From G020354785 sp964521285 (GTDB lineage Bacteria; Bacteroidota; Bacteroidia; Bacteroidales; UBA10428): 64,000 nt of DNA. Made by a program: the position numbers and the translations under genes. Shown here in pieces: positions 37,434 to 46,762 of the stretch (position 1 is its first letter; each line of letters starts with the position of its first letter). The notes below the pieces were generated by a model. It searched no databases, was not told the DNA's origin, and saw only the letters and a program-made list of their open reading frames with translations. Location of the stretch: NCBI GenBank assembly GCA_964521285.1, contig CAZFQS010000005.1, forward strand, positions 62,001 through 126,000, read 5' to 3'.

Positions 37434-40400
37434 ATGAAAGGACTAAAAATGGGTAAAAAGTTATTTATTTTTATTTTTTTCTATGGTTTAACATCATCTG
37501 TTTATAGTGAAGTAAGTTTTACCGGTGAATCGGGGCCTCCTGTTGCAAAGATGGTTTTATGGTACAGGCAGCCTGCAACTGACTGGGAATCCCAGGCCCT
37601 TCCCATAGGTAACGGAAGACTTGGTGCTATGTTTTTCGGAGGTGTAGCACAAGAGCATATTCAGTTTAATGATATTACACTGTGGACAGGTAATGAAACT
37701 TCGCGGGGATCATATCAGAATTTCGGTGACATATATTTTGATTTTGCAGGCCTTACTTCTGTCTCTGATTACCACAGGGAATTAGATATTGAAGAGGCTA
37801 TTGCGCGTGTAAGATATACTGTCGGGAGTGTAGAGTACTACCGTGAATATTTCAGCAGTTATCCTGATAATGTACTGGTTATGCACTTTTCCAGCAGCCA
37901 GACCGGTCAGTTAAGTTTTAATGTCCGGATGGAAGATGCACATTCAGGGACAATGTCTGTTTCCGGCAGCCGCGTTGCAATATCCGGAAAGTTAACCCTG
38001 TTATCTTATGAAGCCCAGTTGATAGTATTAAACGAAGGCGGTACAATAACTCCTTCTCCAGAAAGGATTGACATTACTGATGCTGACAAGGTAACCATTA
38101 TTCTGGCAGGCGGCACTGATTATGATCCTGCTGCTTCAGATTACTTAAGCGATGATAACCTGCATGACAGGATAACCAGCCAGATTGATAATGCCTCGGC
38201 AAAAACTTACAGCCAGATTAAAGCCGATCATATAAATGATTACAAGTCACTTTTTAACAGGCTAACATTAAACCTGTATGAAGAAAAACCTGAATTGCCA
38301 ACAGATCAGTTGTTAGCTAATTATAAAAACGGAGAATATGATCCTGCACTGGAGGTACTTTACTTCCAGTATGGCAGGTACCTCATGCTTGGCTGTTCCC
38401 GTAAGGGCGTAGCACTACCTTCAAACCTTCAGGGTTTGTGGAATCACAGCAATTCTCCTCCCTGGCAGAGTGATATTCATTCCAATATAAATGTGCAGAT
38501 GAACTATTGGCCTGCTGAGATAACTAATCTTTCAGAATGTCATCTTTCCTATACAGATTACATTTATAACGAGGCTATTATTCATAAATCATGGAAAGAT
38601 ATGGCATCTTCACAGGGTTGCAGGGGGTGGACAATGAAAACACAGAATAATATTTTTGCTTATTCTGACTGGAACTGGAACAGACCGGCAAATGCATGGT
38701 ATTGTATGCACCTCTGGCAACACTATACCTATACACTTGACAGTATGTACCTGTTAAATAAGGCCTATCCTGCAATGAAAAGTGCCTGCGAATTCTGGAT
38801 TGACAGATTAATAACCGATACAGACAGTAAGCTGATAGCCCCTGATGAATGGTCCCCTGAACAGGGTCCCTGGGAAAATGGTGTTTCTTATGCCCAGCAG
38901 CTTATATGGGATTTATTTACAAATATGGTTAAAGCATGTGATATATTAAATATTGACTCCGGTTTCAGGGATACTTTACAAAACAAACTTAATCAGCTTG
39001 ATGACGGGGTAAGGATTGGCAGCTGGGGACAAATACGCGAATGGAAATACACAAATGATGATTCGGATAATACTCACCGGCATATCTCTCATCTTATGGG
39101 ATTGTATCCGGGCAGGCAAATATCTCCTTTTATTGACAAGACTTATTCTGATGCTGCAAAAATATCGTTAAATGCCCGCGGAGATGAATCTACGGGCTGG
39201 GCAACTGCTCACAGGATAAATTGCTGGGCGAGACTCCTGGACGGAGACCGGGCACTTTCAATTTTCAGAAAGTACCTGCTGGGAGGGATGACTTTAAATA
39301 ACCTGTTTGATACTCATCCGCCTTTTCAGATTGACGGTAATTTTGGGGGGACGGCAGGTGTTGCAGAGATGTTATTGCAAAGCCATCTCGGATTTATTCA
39401 TATTCTGCCGGCACTTCCCTCTGCCTGGTTAAACGGAAGTGTCAAGGGCCTGAGAGCAACGGGCAATTTTATTGTTGACATTGACTGGCAAAATGGCAGG
39501 GCCGCAAACATTAAAATAACTTCCGGCTCAGGCGGATTATGCAGGTTATATTATCCTCTTGTTAAGGATGCAATATTAAAAGATAATGAGGGAAAGTTAG
39601 TAATATTCGAAGTAAATGACGAGAATGAGATTGAGTTTAATACTGAGGAAAACATTACTTACACAATCTCTTTAATGAAAAAAACCAGTGCAAATTATCT
39701 AATAAAACCTCTTCATTCTTTGCTATGTCTTGATACAACAGGAGGTATAACACAACAAAACTGTGATACATCCGCCACTCAGGTATGGAAGTTTAATATG
39801 CATGGCGATACTTGCGATATATATTCAAATGCTGCCAACAAGTATTATAGTTACTCCGAAACCACTAATGGTTCTGATATTATATTAACCAATAGTGCAA
39901 CAAAACGCCAATTTATTTTAAAAGAGGCAGGGAACGGGGTTTTCTATATAGCATCAAAAGAAGATACCAGCCTTGTTCTTCAGGTAGAAGGAGCGTCTTT
40001 GGCAACCGGCGATAGCTTGCAGCTTGCTTCAGCGAACGGCATGGACAATCAGAAGTTTGTGCTTGTATTTATGGGAGAAAAAGCTGACTGTAATGTTGAC
40101 TGGGAGGGTACTGCCTATTTTGATGATTGTATGACCTGTGTAAAGGGAAATACAGGCAGAGAACCCTGTTCTGAAGCACTACCTGATGATTATTATGCTA
40201 TTAAACCGGTTCATTCAATGTTATGTATTGAACCTGGTGATACGATTAAACAACAAACATGTGACGATAGTGATACACAAGTATGGCAGGTTAAAAATAA
40301 TGGTAACTATTATGAAATATATTCTATTGGTTTGAAGAATAATCTCGGTTATTCAGGGGATTCACTTTTTTTTACTGATAACATCCTGGATCTTCAGTTT

Positions 40401-40829
40401 CGATTTGAAGATGCCGGTGATGGGACCTATCATATTACTTCAATATATGAACCTGATTTACTATTAGATATAGAAGAGTCCTCAACAGAACCAGGGAAAA
40501 AACTGGTATTCAGAACCCGGGATACTATTGAAAGCCAGAATTTTTTATTTGAAGTAACTGTTTTATTAAATATTAATGCTCAAGATGAGCAAAATAGTAC
40601 TTTAATTTTTCCAAATCCGGTTGATGATTATTTATATATTAAATTGCCCGGGAAAGGAAGTAGTAATGCCAAAATCGAATTATTTAATAACCTTGGTGAA
40701 TTTATTTCGGAGAGCAGTATACTCGGTTCATTGGGATTTATTGATGTAAGCAACCTGCTGACCGGAATATATTTTATAAAGATTTATAATGATAAACAAA
40801 TATTTACCAGTAAGGTAATTATGAGATAG
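37434..40829 (+). CDS. GH95 alpha-L-fucosidase/galactosidase with two ricin-type domains
   Basis: A 1131-residue secreted enzyme. The GH95 part (about 35-745) starts with WESQALPIGNGRLGAMFFGG. Its site residues can be placed: Asn351/Asn353 in HSNINVQMNYWP, Glu476 in DEWSPEQG (general acid) and Asp634 in FQIDGNFGG. GH95 enzymes release alpha-L-fucose or alpha-L-galactose from pectin and hemicellulose side chains. Two ricin-B-type beta-trefoil domains follow (about 750-885, 919-1040), separated by a Cys-rich linker (DCNVDWEGTAYFDDCMTC). A T9SS sorting domain ends the protein. ATGs at 37434 and 37449 are both possible; the second has GAAAGGA eight bases before it and leaves a normal signal peptide. 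It is transcribed alone. Confidence 0.92.
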   Translation: MKGLKMGKKLFIFIFFYGLTSSVYSEVSFTGESGPPVAKMVLWYRQPATDWESQALPIGNGRLGAMFFGGVAQEHIQFNDITLWTGNETSRGSYQNFGDIYFDFAGLTSVSDYHRELDIEEAIARVRYTVGSVEYYREYFSSYPDNVLVMHFSSSQTGQLSFNVRMEDAHSGTMSVSGSRVAISGKLTLLSYEAQLIVLNEGGTITPSPERIDITDADKVTIILAGGTDYDPAASDYLSDDNLHDRITSQIDNASAKTYSQIKADHINDYKSLFNRLTLNLYEEKPELPTDQLLANYKNGEYDPALEVLYFQYGRYLMLGCSRKGVALPSNLQGLWNHSNSPPWQSDIHSNINVQMNYWPAEITNLSECHLSYTDYIYNEAIIHKSWKDMASSQGCRGWTMKTQNNIFAYSDWNWNRPANAWYCMHLWQHYTYTLDSMYLLNKAYPAMKSACEFWIDRLITDTDSKLIAPDEWSPEQGPWENGVSYAQQLIWDLFTNMVKACDILNIDSGFRDTLQNKLNQLDDGVRIGSWGQIREWKYTNDDSDNTHRHISHLMGLYPGRQISPFIDKTYSDAAKISLNARGDESTGWATAHRINCWARLLDGDRALSIFRKYLLGGMTLNNLFDTHPPFQIDGNFGGTAGVAEMLLQSHLGFIHILPALPSAWLNGSVKGLRATGNFIVDIDWQNGRAANIKITSGSGGLCRLYYPLVKDAILKDNEGKLVIFEVNDENEIEFNTEENITYTISLMKKTSANYLIKPLHSLLCLDTTGGITQQNCDTSATQVWKFNMHGDTCDIYSNAANKYYSYSETTNGSDIILTNSATKRQFILKEAGNGVFYIASKEDTSLVLQVEGASLATGDSLQLASANGMDNQKFVLVFMGEKADCNVDWEGTAYFDDCMTCVKGNTGREPCSEALPDDYYAIKPVHSMLCIEPGDTIKQQTCDDSDTQVWQVKNNGNYYEIYSIGLKNNLGYSGDSLFFTDNILDLQFRFEDAGDGTYHITSIYEPDLLLDIEESSTEPGKKLVFRTRDTIESQNFLFEVTVLLNINAQDEQNSTLIFPNPVDDYLYIKLPGKGSSNAKIELFNNLGEFISESSILGSLGFIDVSNLLTGIYFIKIYNDKQIFTSKVIMR

Positions 40830-40863
40830 TATTTTTTTCGGTCCCTGCATCAGATATAATTAA

Positions 40864-40900
40864 AAAGGCTTTTACGGTGCTGTAAACCGTAAAAGCCTTT
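40864..40900. terminator. Strong bidirectional hairpin terminator
   Basis: A perfect 15-bp stem, AAAGGCTTTTACGGT (40864-40878) and ACCGTAAAAGCCTTT (40886-40900), with a 7-base loop, between the convergent GH95 and 40936-41793 genes. The minus strand continues into five T residues. Confidence 0.85.
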
Positions 40901-40935
40901 AATCGACTCAAATAAGTATTCTACTCTAAATCGGC

Positions 40936-41793
40936 CTATTGATTAACCAATTTGGAGACAGAATCCCCTGCCTTTATAATATAAATACCTCTGTCAGCCT
41001 GGATATAAATTTCTTCGCCGGAGGCATTAGCCTGATAGATAAATTTGCCAAGTATATCGAATACTTCAACCTGTTCACCTTTTATGGCACCTTTGATAAT
41101 AATAAATCCGTTCTGTGAATATATATTAATATTATTGACCGAATTTTGCTTAATCCAGGAAGGAGGTACTGCATAACCAGTTTTTTCAAAGAAATAGGAG
41201 TAGCCTTTATTCGGATCTATATAAGAATCAGGTTCTGTTGTTAGTCCGGCTATAAGAGCAATATTTTTTACTCCCACATCTTTAACATTTGCCCAGCAGT
41301 TAAAGCTGAATGCGCTGTCATAATAGTTTACTATGCTCGTCACGCGGTAAAATATAGAATCTTCATTTTCCCCTATATAAGTGGGCTGCCATATCTGTGT
41401 TTCATCTTCAGGATCGTATAATCTCTGGGCGGCTCCATACCATGAACCACGCCAGACAAAACTCTGTCCTTCCGGATCAGGATTGGTACCCCTCCAGGTA
41501 GTCCATCCCAATGCCATACCGGAGTGGCTGTTTATGAACCTGTAGGTGGAATCAGTTACGTTTCTTATCTCCCATAGCTGAAAGCCACCTTCAAGTATCT
41601 GTTGCTGCAGCTGTGCACCGTCAATGGTTATATCATCCCCTGCAATACCAAGGAAATTTAAGCTCCAGTGACAACCAATACGATAATAATATGATTTATC
41701 CAGATCCTGTATCTGGGCACTGGCATTATTTGTGCCCATTAAAATAAGGATTACTGTGAGCAGCCTGAAAATATTAAGTAAATGTTTTTTCAT
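40936..41793 (-). CDS. T9SS-secreted beta-trefoil-like protein
   Basis: A 285-residue exported protein from the ATG at 41793, giving a signal peptide MKKHLLNIFRLLTVILILMG...; the frame extends 28 codons further up but through the promoter element. Residues about 28-205 have ricin/beta-trefoil-like repeats (YYYRIGCHW, FQLWEIRNVTDSTYRFINSHSGMALGW, YRVTSIVNYYDSAFSF). The last 75 residues are a T9SS sorting domain (FIIIKGAIKGEQVEVFDILGK ... GIYIIKAG). No catalytic domain is present, so it may be a stand-alone carbohydrate-binding protein. Promoter element C, shared with susC, places it in the same regulon. Function is otherwise unknown. Confidence 0.75.
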   Translation of the reverse strand: MKKHLLNIFRLLTVILILMGTNNASAQIQDLDKSYYYRIGCHWSLNFLGIAGDDITIDGAQLQQQILEGGFQLWEIRNVTDSTYRFINSHSGMALGWTTWRGTNPDPEGQSFVWRGSWYGAAQRLYDPEDETQIWQPTYIGENEDSIFYRVTSIVNYYDSAFSFNCWANVKDVGVKNIALIAGLTTEPDSYIDPNKGYSYFFEKTGYAVPPSWIKQNSVNNINIYSQNGFIIIKGAIKGEQVEVFDILGKFIYQANASGEEIYIQADRGIYIIKAGDSVSKLVNQ

Positions 41794-41822
41794 AGCAGTA
41801 TTTTTTGGGTTATTATCTGATA

Positions 41823-41897
41823 CTAAATTTACTAATATCGTATTGTTTGTATCTGGGAAATTGTCCTTAATTAACATGACAAATTGATTTTTTTTAA
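41823..41897 (-). promoter_or_regulatory. Regulon element C plus -7-like box
   Basis: Copy C of the 47-bp element (41851-41897): ATCTGGGAAA, GACAAATTG and an eight-T run. The -7-like box AAATTTAG (minus strand, 41823-41830) follows at the same 20-base spacing. It lies only 29 bases before the ATG at 41793, which excludes the longer upstream start for that gene. Confidence 0.7.
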
Positions 41898-42035
41898 ACC
41901 CTAATTTTATATAAGAATCCAGCTGATTATTAAGTAATTAAATCCGGTTAATCCGCTTTATATCTGAATCACATATTGCAGTTTTTAAAATATGACAGGT
42001 TTCAGGACCTCAATTTCTGACAGAAGTTATCAGGT

Positions 42036-44867
42036 TTATTTTTCCAGATCATTTACTAATCCAAAATAAAAATATAAGGTTCTTTCAAAAGTATTATTCA
42101 CATCGTTTGTCTGGCTTTCCGGCCCCATGGTTGCGGGACGAGCGTTGATTCTGGTACTCATCTTGCTGCCAATGGGAGGAATTCTGTCAAGGAAAGAAAT
42201 ATCGCCAGGAGGTAAAGAGGGATGAGGTTCAATTCCCGGTAGACCATAAAATTCAAATAGCCTTACAAATAAATCACTTTCCCCGGAGGCAACCAGGAAC
42301 TTACCCTCAACGGTATTGAATTCCATCCAGCTAATATCAGAAAAATAACCTTTAAATTCAGGATATATCCATGGTGAATAGCCTGTAGTAGTATTATTGT
42401 AGGCATTTTCCCAGACATTGAATGATACTCCTTTCATCCTGTTTTTCCAAACCCTGTAAGGTCCGTTTCCGAGCCACTTAACACTTAGCATGTGATCTTC
42501 AGGAAAATTAAAACTAATACCGGTAAAGTCGAATTTGCCGTTGAGTTCATATTTATAATTCAGTTCAAGCAATCCGTTTTTATGCATTTTCCATCGTGCA
42601 TATTTCATGTCACCGTCATAGTTGAATTCGATAACATAGGTGTTTTCATCTTCAAATCGGGTAAATCCTGAACATGCTGCCTCCCCGCTGCATAGAACAG
42701 GACCTCCATTGAAATTTAGCCTGCCTGATTTTAAATTTCTGACCCGGCTGATCTGACCTGTTTTTGTATCAAAGACAACAGAAATATTTCCGGATGCAAC
42801 AGTAAGAGTGCTATCGCTTTCTGAAACCTCTAAACTATCACCGGTATCCATAAACATCCATCCCCGGAACAAGTCTTCATTGCTTCTGATCTTCCATGTA
42901 TGGCTGAAGACTTCATTATTAAAAGGGTCATAAACAGTGAGTTGTAATGCATTAGATTTATCCCAGTCAGCTGGCAAGACAAGCTTCAGTGCACCTTTTT
43001 CCCCTGGTTTTAAATCAATACCGGGTATCCTGCCCTGGTCCGTTATTTTATTTCCCGGTACAGGATCCAGGGGCGTCATAAAGTCAACGAGCTTCCATTC
43101 AAATGTACACTTACTGATATTTGTAAAATCAAACCTGTTTTCTATCTCTATATCACCATTAAATGAGTCAGTTAGCTGTTCCGGTGAAATATAAACAGGT
43201 GTAAAGATTTCTTTAATTGCATAAAAACTGCCTTCTTTTTCACGATGCGGACCCAAAACGCCATCAGGGGCATTAACCCCGTTAACATCAATTATTCCTC
43301 CAAGGTCTGTTCTCACAACACCTTCGTCAAGCAAAGCCCAAAGGTAACCGCCCCCTGATTTCGGTGAAGTTCTCATAAGTTCCCAGTAATCTGATAGTCC
43401 GGCTCCCCCTCCGCCATCATTCTGGCAGTGCAGGAATTCTGTTGTCATATAGATCAGTGAGTCCTCCAGAATACTTTTGATACTTTTATAACTTTCATAA
43501 TGGTTTGTTACAATACCATTAAATGCATTACCCGGTCTGTGATGAGCATGTATAACAGTACGCTTTGAAGGATCGTATTTCAGATAGTCATCGTCCAGTT
43601 CCCTGTTAGTCCCTCCTTCATTGCCGTTACTCCAGAATATTATTGAAGGGTGGTTTACGTCCCGGATAACCATTTCTCTTACAAGTTTTTCCCCTGCCTC
43701 AGTATCATAGGCATTATGCCAGCCTGCCAGTTCGTCTATAACATAGAGCCCCAGTGAATCACAAATTTCAAGAAAGGACTTATCCGGAGGATAATGTGAA
43801 CATCTGACAGAATTCATGTTCATCTCTTTCATTAGCTTTACATCCATCAGATCAATTTCTCTGTTTAATGAGCGGCCTGTTTCAGGCCAGAAAGCATGAC
43901 GGTTGATTCCTTTCATTCTTATTTTTTTACCATTGATATAAATGCCGTCTCCATGTCTTACCTCTACTGTGCGAAACCCGAATTTTTCAGTAGTCTTATA
44001 TAATATTCTTACATTGTCTTTCAACAGGACAACAACTTTGTATAAAACCGGAGTTTCTGATGACCACAGGACAGGATTTGGGATTTTATATTTTAAAGTA
44101 GCAAGTGAATCGGTTTTATCTGCATTGCCATAGCATGAACCAACAAGCTTTCCTTCGGGAACAAAAATTTCGACATCTATTTGTCTTTTTCCGGCAAGAT
44201 TTTTCGGGAAGATATCTATGGAAAAAAAACCGTCTTCCCCGGCAACAATCGCAATTCGTTCTATATATTCTTCGGGATAAGCCTCCAGATAAACAGGACG
44301 GAAAATTCCACCGAATATCCAGTAATCTGCATAACGCTCTGCAAGATTCACCGATTTATTTGAAGACATTTTACTTACTGTTACTTCAAGCAGGTTTGGC
44401 TTCCCGAATTTTAATTTATCAGTGATGTCATATTTAAATCTGTAGAAAGAGCCCTGGTGCATTTCTCCGGCAGATATACCGTTAATTTTAACCTCGGTAT
44501 CTGTCATCGAACCCTCAAAAAACAGATATATAACTTTGTTATTCCAGGATTCGGGAACAGTAAATTCGTGCCTGTATAAACCCTTTTCATCTGCGTATTT
44601 ATATTGTTTTCCATATGTATGGTAGTCACGTCCGTAATTGTAAGTTCCAAATCCTTGCTGCTCCCAGCAGGAAGGGACTTCAATCTTTGTCCACTTACCA
44701 CTGTTACGACCTTTTGTACAGTAAAAATCCCAGGTTTCTGTATGTATATTGTCTGTACCTGAAAGGTATTTAATTTGTTTGCTGTTGCTCTGTGCAAACG
44801 GACTGAATGAAATATTTAATAGAAATAAAAGGCACAAACTAATAAAAAATTCTTCAGGTATTCTCAT
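42036..44867 (-). CDS. GH2 beta-galactosidase, exported
   Basis: A 943-residue LacZ-type GH2 enzyme with a signal peptide (ending FSPFAQ). Domains run sugar-binding (about 45-200, VPSCWEQQGFGTYNYG), Ig-like (about 205-305), TIM barrel (about 310-590, RMKGINRHAFWPETGR), DUF4981-like (about 600-660) and a beta-galactosidase small-chain domain (about 665-935). The acid/base is Glu417 in WSNGNEGG and the nucleophile Glu477 in MTTEFLHC. The full five-domain plan favours beta-galactosidase over beta-glucuronidase; galactan side chains of rhamnogalacturonan-I are the likely substrate. There is no T9SS domain, so it is periplasmic. It starts 16 bases after the UroD-like gene and is probably co-transcribed with it. 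Confidence 0.92.
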   Translation of the reverse strand: MRIPEEFFISLCLLFLLNISFSPFAQSNSKQIKYLSGTDNIHTETWDFYCTKGRNSGKWTKIEVPSCWEQQGFGTYNYGRDYHTYGKQYKYADEKGLYRHEFTVPESWNNKVIYLFFEGSMTDTEVKINGISAGEMHQGSFYRFKYDITDKLKFGKPNLLEVTVSKMSSNKSVNLAERYADYWIFGGIFRPVYLEAYPEEYIERIAIVAGEDGFFSIDIFPKNLAGKRQIDVEIFVPEGKLVGSCYGNADKTDSLATLKYKIPNPVLWSSETPVLYKVVVLLKDNVRILYKTTEKFGFRTVEVRHGDGIYINGKKIRMKGINRHAFWPETGRSLNREIDLMDVKLMKEMNMNSVRCSHYPPDKSFLEICDSLGLYVIDELAGWHNAYDTEAGEKLVREMVIRDVNHPSIIFWSNGNEGGTNRELDDDYLKYDPSKRTVIHAHHRPGNAFNGIVTNHYESYKSIKSILEDSLIYMTTEFLHCQNDGGGGAGLSDYWELMRTSPKSGGGYLWALLDEGVVRTDLGGIIDVNGVNAPDGVLGPHREKEGSFYAIKEIFTPVYISPEQLTDSFNGDIEIENRFDFTNISKCTFEWKLVDFMTPLDPVPGNKITDQGRIPGIDLKPGEKGALKLVLPADWDKSNALQLTVYDPFNNEVFSHTWKIRSNEDLFRGWMFMDTGDSLEVSESDSTLTVASGNISVVFDTKTGQISRVRNLKSGRLNFNGGPVLCSGEAACSGFTRFEDENTYVIEFNYDGDMKYARWKMHKNGLLELNYKYELNGKFDFTGISFNFPEDHMLSVKWLGNGPYRVWKNRMKGVSFNVWENAYNNTTTGYSPWIYPEFKGYFSDISWMEFNTVEGKFLVASGESDLFVRLFEFYGLPGIEPHPSLPPGDISFLDRIPPIGSKMSTRINARPATMGPESQTNDVNNTFERTLYFYFGLVNDLEK

Positions 44868-44883
44868 AGTTTTAAATTTATGG

Positions 44884-46137
44884 TTAACCGTTAAATTCTT
44901 TTAGGGCATCAAACATTGCCACTATGTTTTCAACCGGCGTATTTGCCTGTATATTGTGTATAGAGCTGAAAACAAATCCGCCATCCGGACTAAAAATTTT
45001 ACAGCGTTCCAGGACTTCCCTGCGGACATCATCCGGCGTACCAAATGGCAGGGTTTTTTGAGTGTCTGCACCTCCGCCCCAGAAAACTATATAATCTCCG
45101 AATTCATTCTTCAGTTCTCTTGCATCCATATTTGCCGCAGAAATTTGTACCGGATTAAGAATATCAAAGCCTGAATCAATCAAGGACGGTATAAAGGATT
45201 TTATGGAACCGCAGCAATGTTTAAAAGTCTTCCAGTCTGTATTTTTATGTATCCAGTCATTTATCCTCTTATAATATGGCATCCATAAGTCCCGGAATGT
45301 TTCTACTGAACAGAAAGAAGATGTCTGGGTGCCAAAATCTGTTCCGCAAATGAAAACAACGTCAATTGTATTTCCTATAACAGAAAGCAGTTTGGCCAAA
45401 TTCTGAACAGCAATATCACTTTGTATACCGAATACTTTTTTAATGTAATCCTGTCTCGTTAAAGTTGACATATACCACTCTTCAATACTGCGGATACCTT
45501 TGGGGTATTTAAGGTTCACAGCAGGTACAAGTGCAATATCACCCAGGGCTGTGCCTCCAGTATTGGCTATAAGTGCTCTCTCATTGTTCCTTACTTTTGC
45601 CATTTCTTTTTCCCAGAGCGAAATATCATTATCAGAGATAATACTAAATTCTTCGGTATTGTCTTCAGGATTTAGTTTTTCTTCGTTTATTTCTTTCTGC
45701 CTGATAATTCCATCAAAGAAGAAACCTGATTTTGGCATTTTCCCGCTTGGCGGAGCGGTGATATCACCCTGGGGGAAAATCAGATAATCACCATTTTGAT
45801 CTTTAACCGTATTAAAATTGCCTGCAACGAGAACAATCTGTCCCCACGGGGTTTCCCATTCCTTCCAGTTTTCGTTTCTGAAACCAAACATCGTATAACC
45901 AATGTCTACTGATAAGGTATCGATACCAATACACTCTTTCAGATCATCATCAATAAGTCCAAGCATCTGGTAAGGTTCAATTGCCCTGACAGGCCTTTTA
46001 TCAAGCCCGTAGTAATTTCTGAGATTTTCCACACAACTTATATGTATACCTGTCTGTCCGGTACCCCCAAAATCAACAGGTATTTTATCAGGGACTTTAT
46101 GATTTAAAGATCGGATAACCCGTTCCTTTGATGTCAT
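44884..46137 (-). CDS. UroD-like methyltransferase-family protein
   Basis: A 417-residue cytoplasmic protein of the uroporphyrinogen decarboxylase superfamily, closer to the corrinoid-methyltransferase branch (MtaA/CmuA-like) than to HemE. The start SKERVIRSLNHKVPDKIPV and the end TPVENIVAMFDAL are typical. An HxC metal motif is visible at His307-Cys309 (FKHCCGS). At the third zinc-ligand position, where relatives have Cys, this protein has FSSIHNIQ with His. It therefore could bind a metal, but methyl transfer is only an inference. It sits between yjbQ and the GH2 gene in one minus-strand series with 55- and 16-base gaps. Its role in a pectin locus is not known. Confidence 0.78.
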   Translation of the reverse strand: MTSKERVIRSLNHKVPDKIPVDFGGTGQTGIHISCVENLRNYYGLDKRPVRAIEPYQMLGLIDDDLKECIGIDTLSVDIGYTMFGFRNENWKEWETPWGQIVLVAGNFNTVKDQNGDYLIFPQGDITAPPSGKMPKSGFFFDGIIRQKEINEEKLNPEDNTEEFSIISDNDISLWEKEMAKVRNNERALIANTGGTALGDIALVPAVNLKYPKGIRSIEEWYMSTLTRQDYIKKVFGIQSDIAVQNLAKLLSVIGNTIDVVFICGTDFGTQTSSFCSVETFRDLWMPYYKRINDWIHKNTDWKTFKHCCGSIKSFIPSLIDSGFDILNPVQISAANMDARELKNEFGDYIVFWGGGADTQKTLPFGTPDDVRREVLERCKIFSPDGGFVFSSIHNIQANTPVENIVAMFDALKEFNG

Positions 46138-46192
46138 TAATGAATTTTAACTATATGAATGCGATTAATCTGAAATTGAAAATTGCACAGTG

Positions 46193-46603
46193 TTATTCTT
46201 TACTATTGAATAATGTAACTATTACATTTCGTCTGTTTCTCGGCCCGTCAAATTCGCAAACAAATATATTCTGCCAGGTCGATAACCCGAGTTTCCCGTC
46301 AATTATTGGGATTGTTTCGCTTGGCCCGACAATTCCTGCTTTTAAATGAGCATCGCCATTATCATCCTGATGATCATGCAACCATATTCCGTGAGGGATA
46401 AGCTTTTTCAATAAATTTATCACATCAAGCTGAACAGACTGATCCCAGTTTTCCTGGATCATTATTGCTGCAGTAGCACCCTGAACATATACATTTGCAA
46501 ATCCTGTTTTTATCTGACTCTTGCTGACAATTTTTGCAACTTTATCAGTAATATCATATAAACCATCAGGTTTATCAGTACTAATTTGTATAACTTCCTG
46601 CAT
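46193..46603 (-). CDS. YjbQ-family protein (UPF0047)
   Basis: A 136-residue protein matching the YjbQ/UPF0047 family, which has been described as a secondary thiamine-phosphate synthase-like enzyme. The family signature is complete: HDHQDDNGDAHLKAGIVGPS, with the invariant histidines and acidic residues, and LGLSTWQNIFVCEFDGPRNR near the end. Length is normal. It is the first gene of a probable yjbQ-uroD-GH2 transcription unit. The family is widespread and usually not linked to glycan use, so the pairing may be incidental. Confidence 0.88.
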   Translation of the reverse strand: MQEVIQISTDKPDGLYDITDKVAKIVSKSQIKTGFANVYVQGATAAIMIQENWDQSVQLDVINLLKKLIPHGIWLHDHQDDNGDAHLKAGIVGPSETIPIIDGKLGLSTWQNIFVCEFDGPRNRRNVIVTLFNSKE

Positions 46604-46762
46604 TTTTATATTTTTAGATCCTGTAAAAATAACAATTCGTTAAATAATATAATTATCATAATTTTATCTGGAATTAATTTCAAAATTAATCTTATTGATA
46701 AGAAAAAGAATTCATTTTATATCTAATTTTATAATTATTGATTTTAACAGATACAGGTAAAG

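Noticed and set aside
46666..46673. ATCTGGAA upstream of yjbQ as a fifth regulon element
   Set aside because: Only the first eight bases match; the GACAAACTG part, the T-run and the -7 spacing are all absent.
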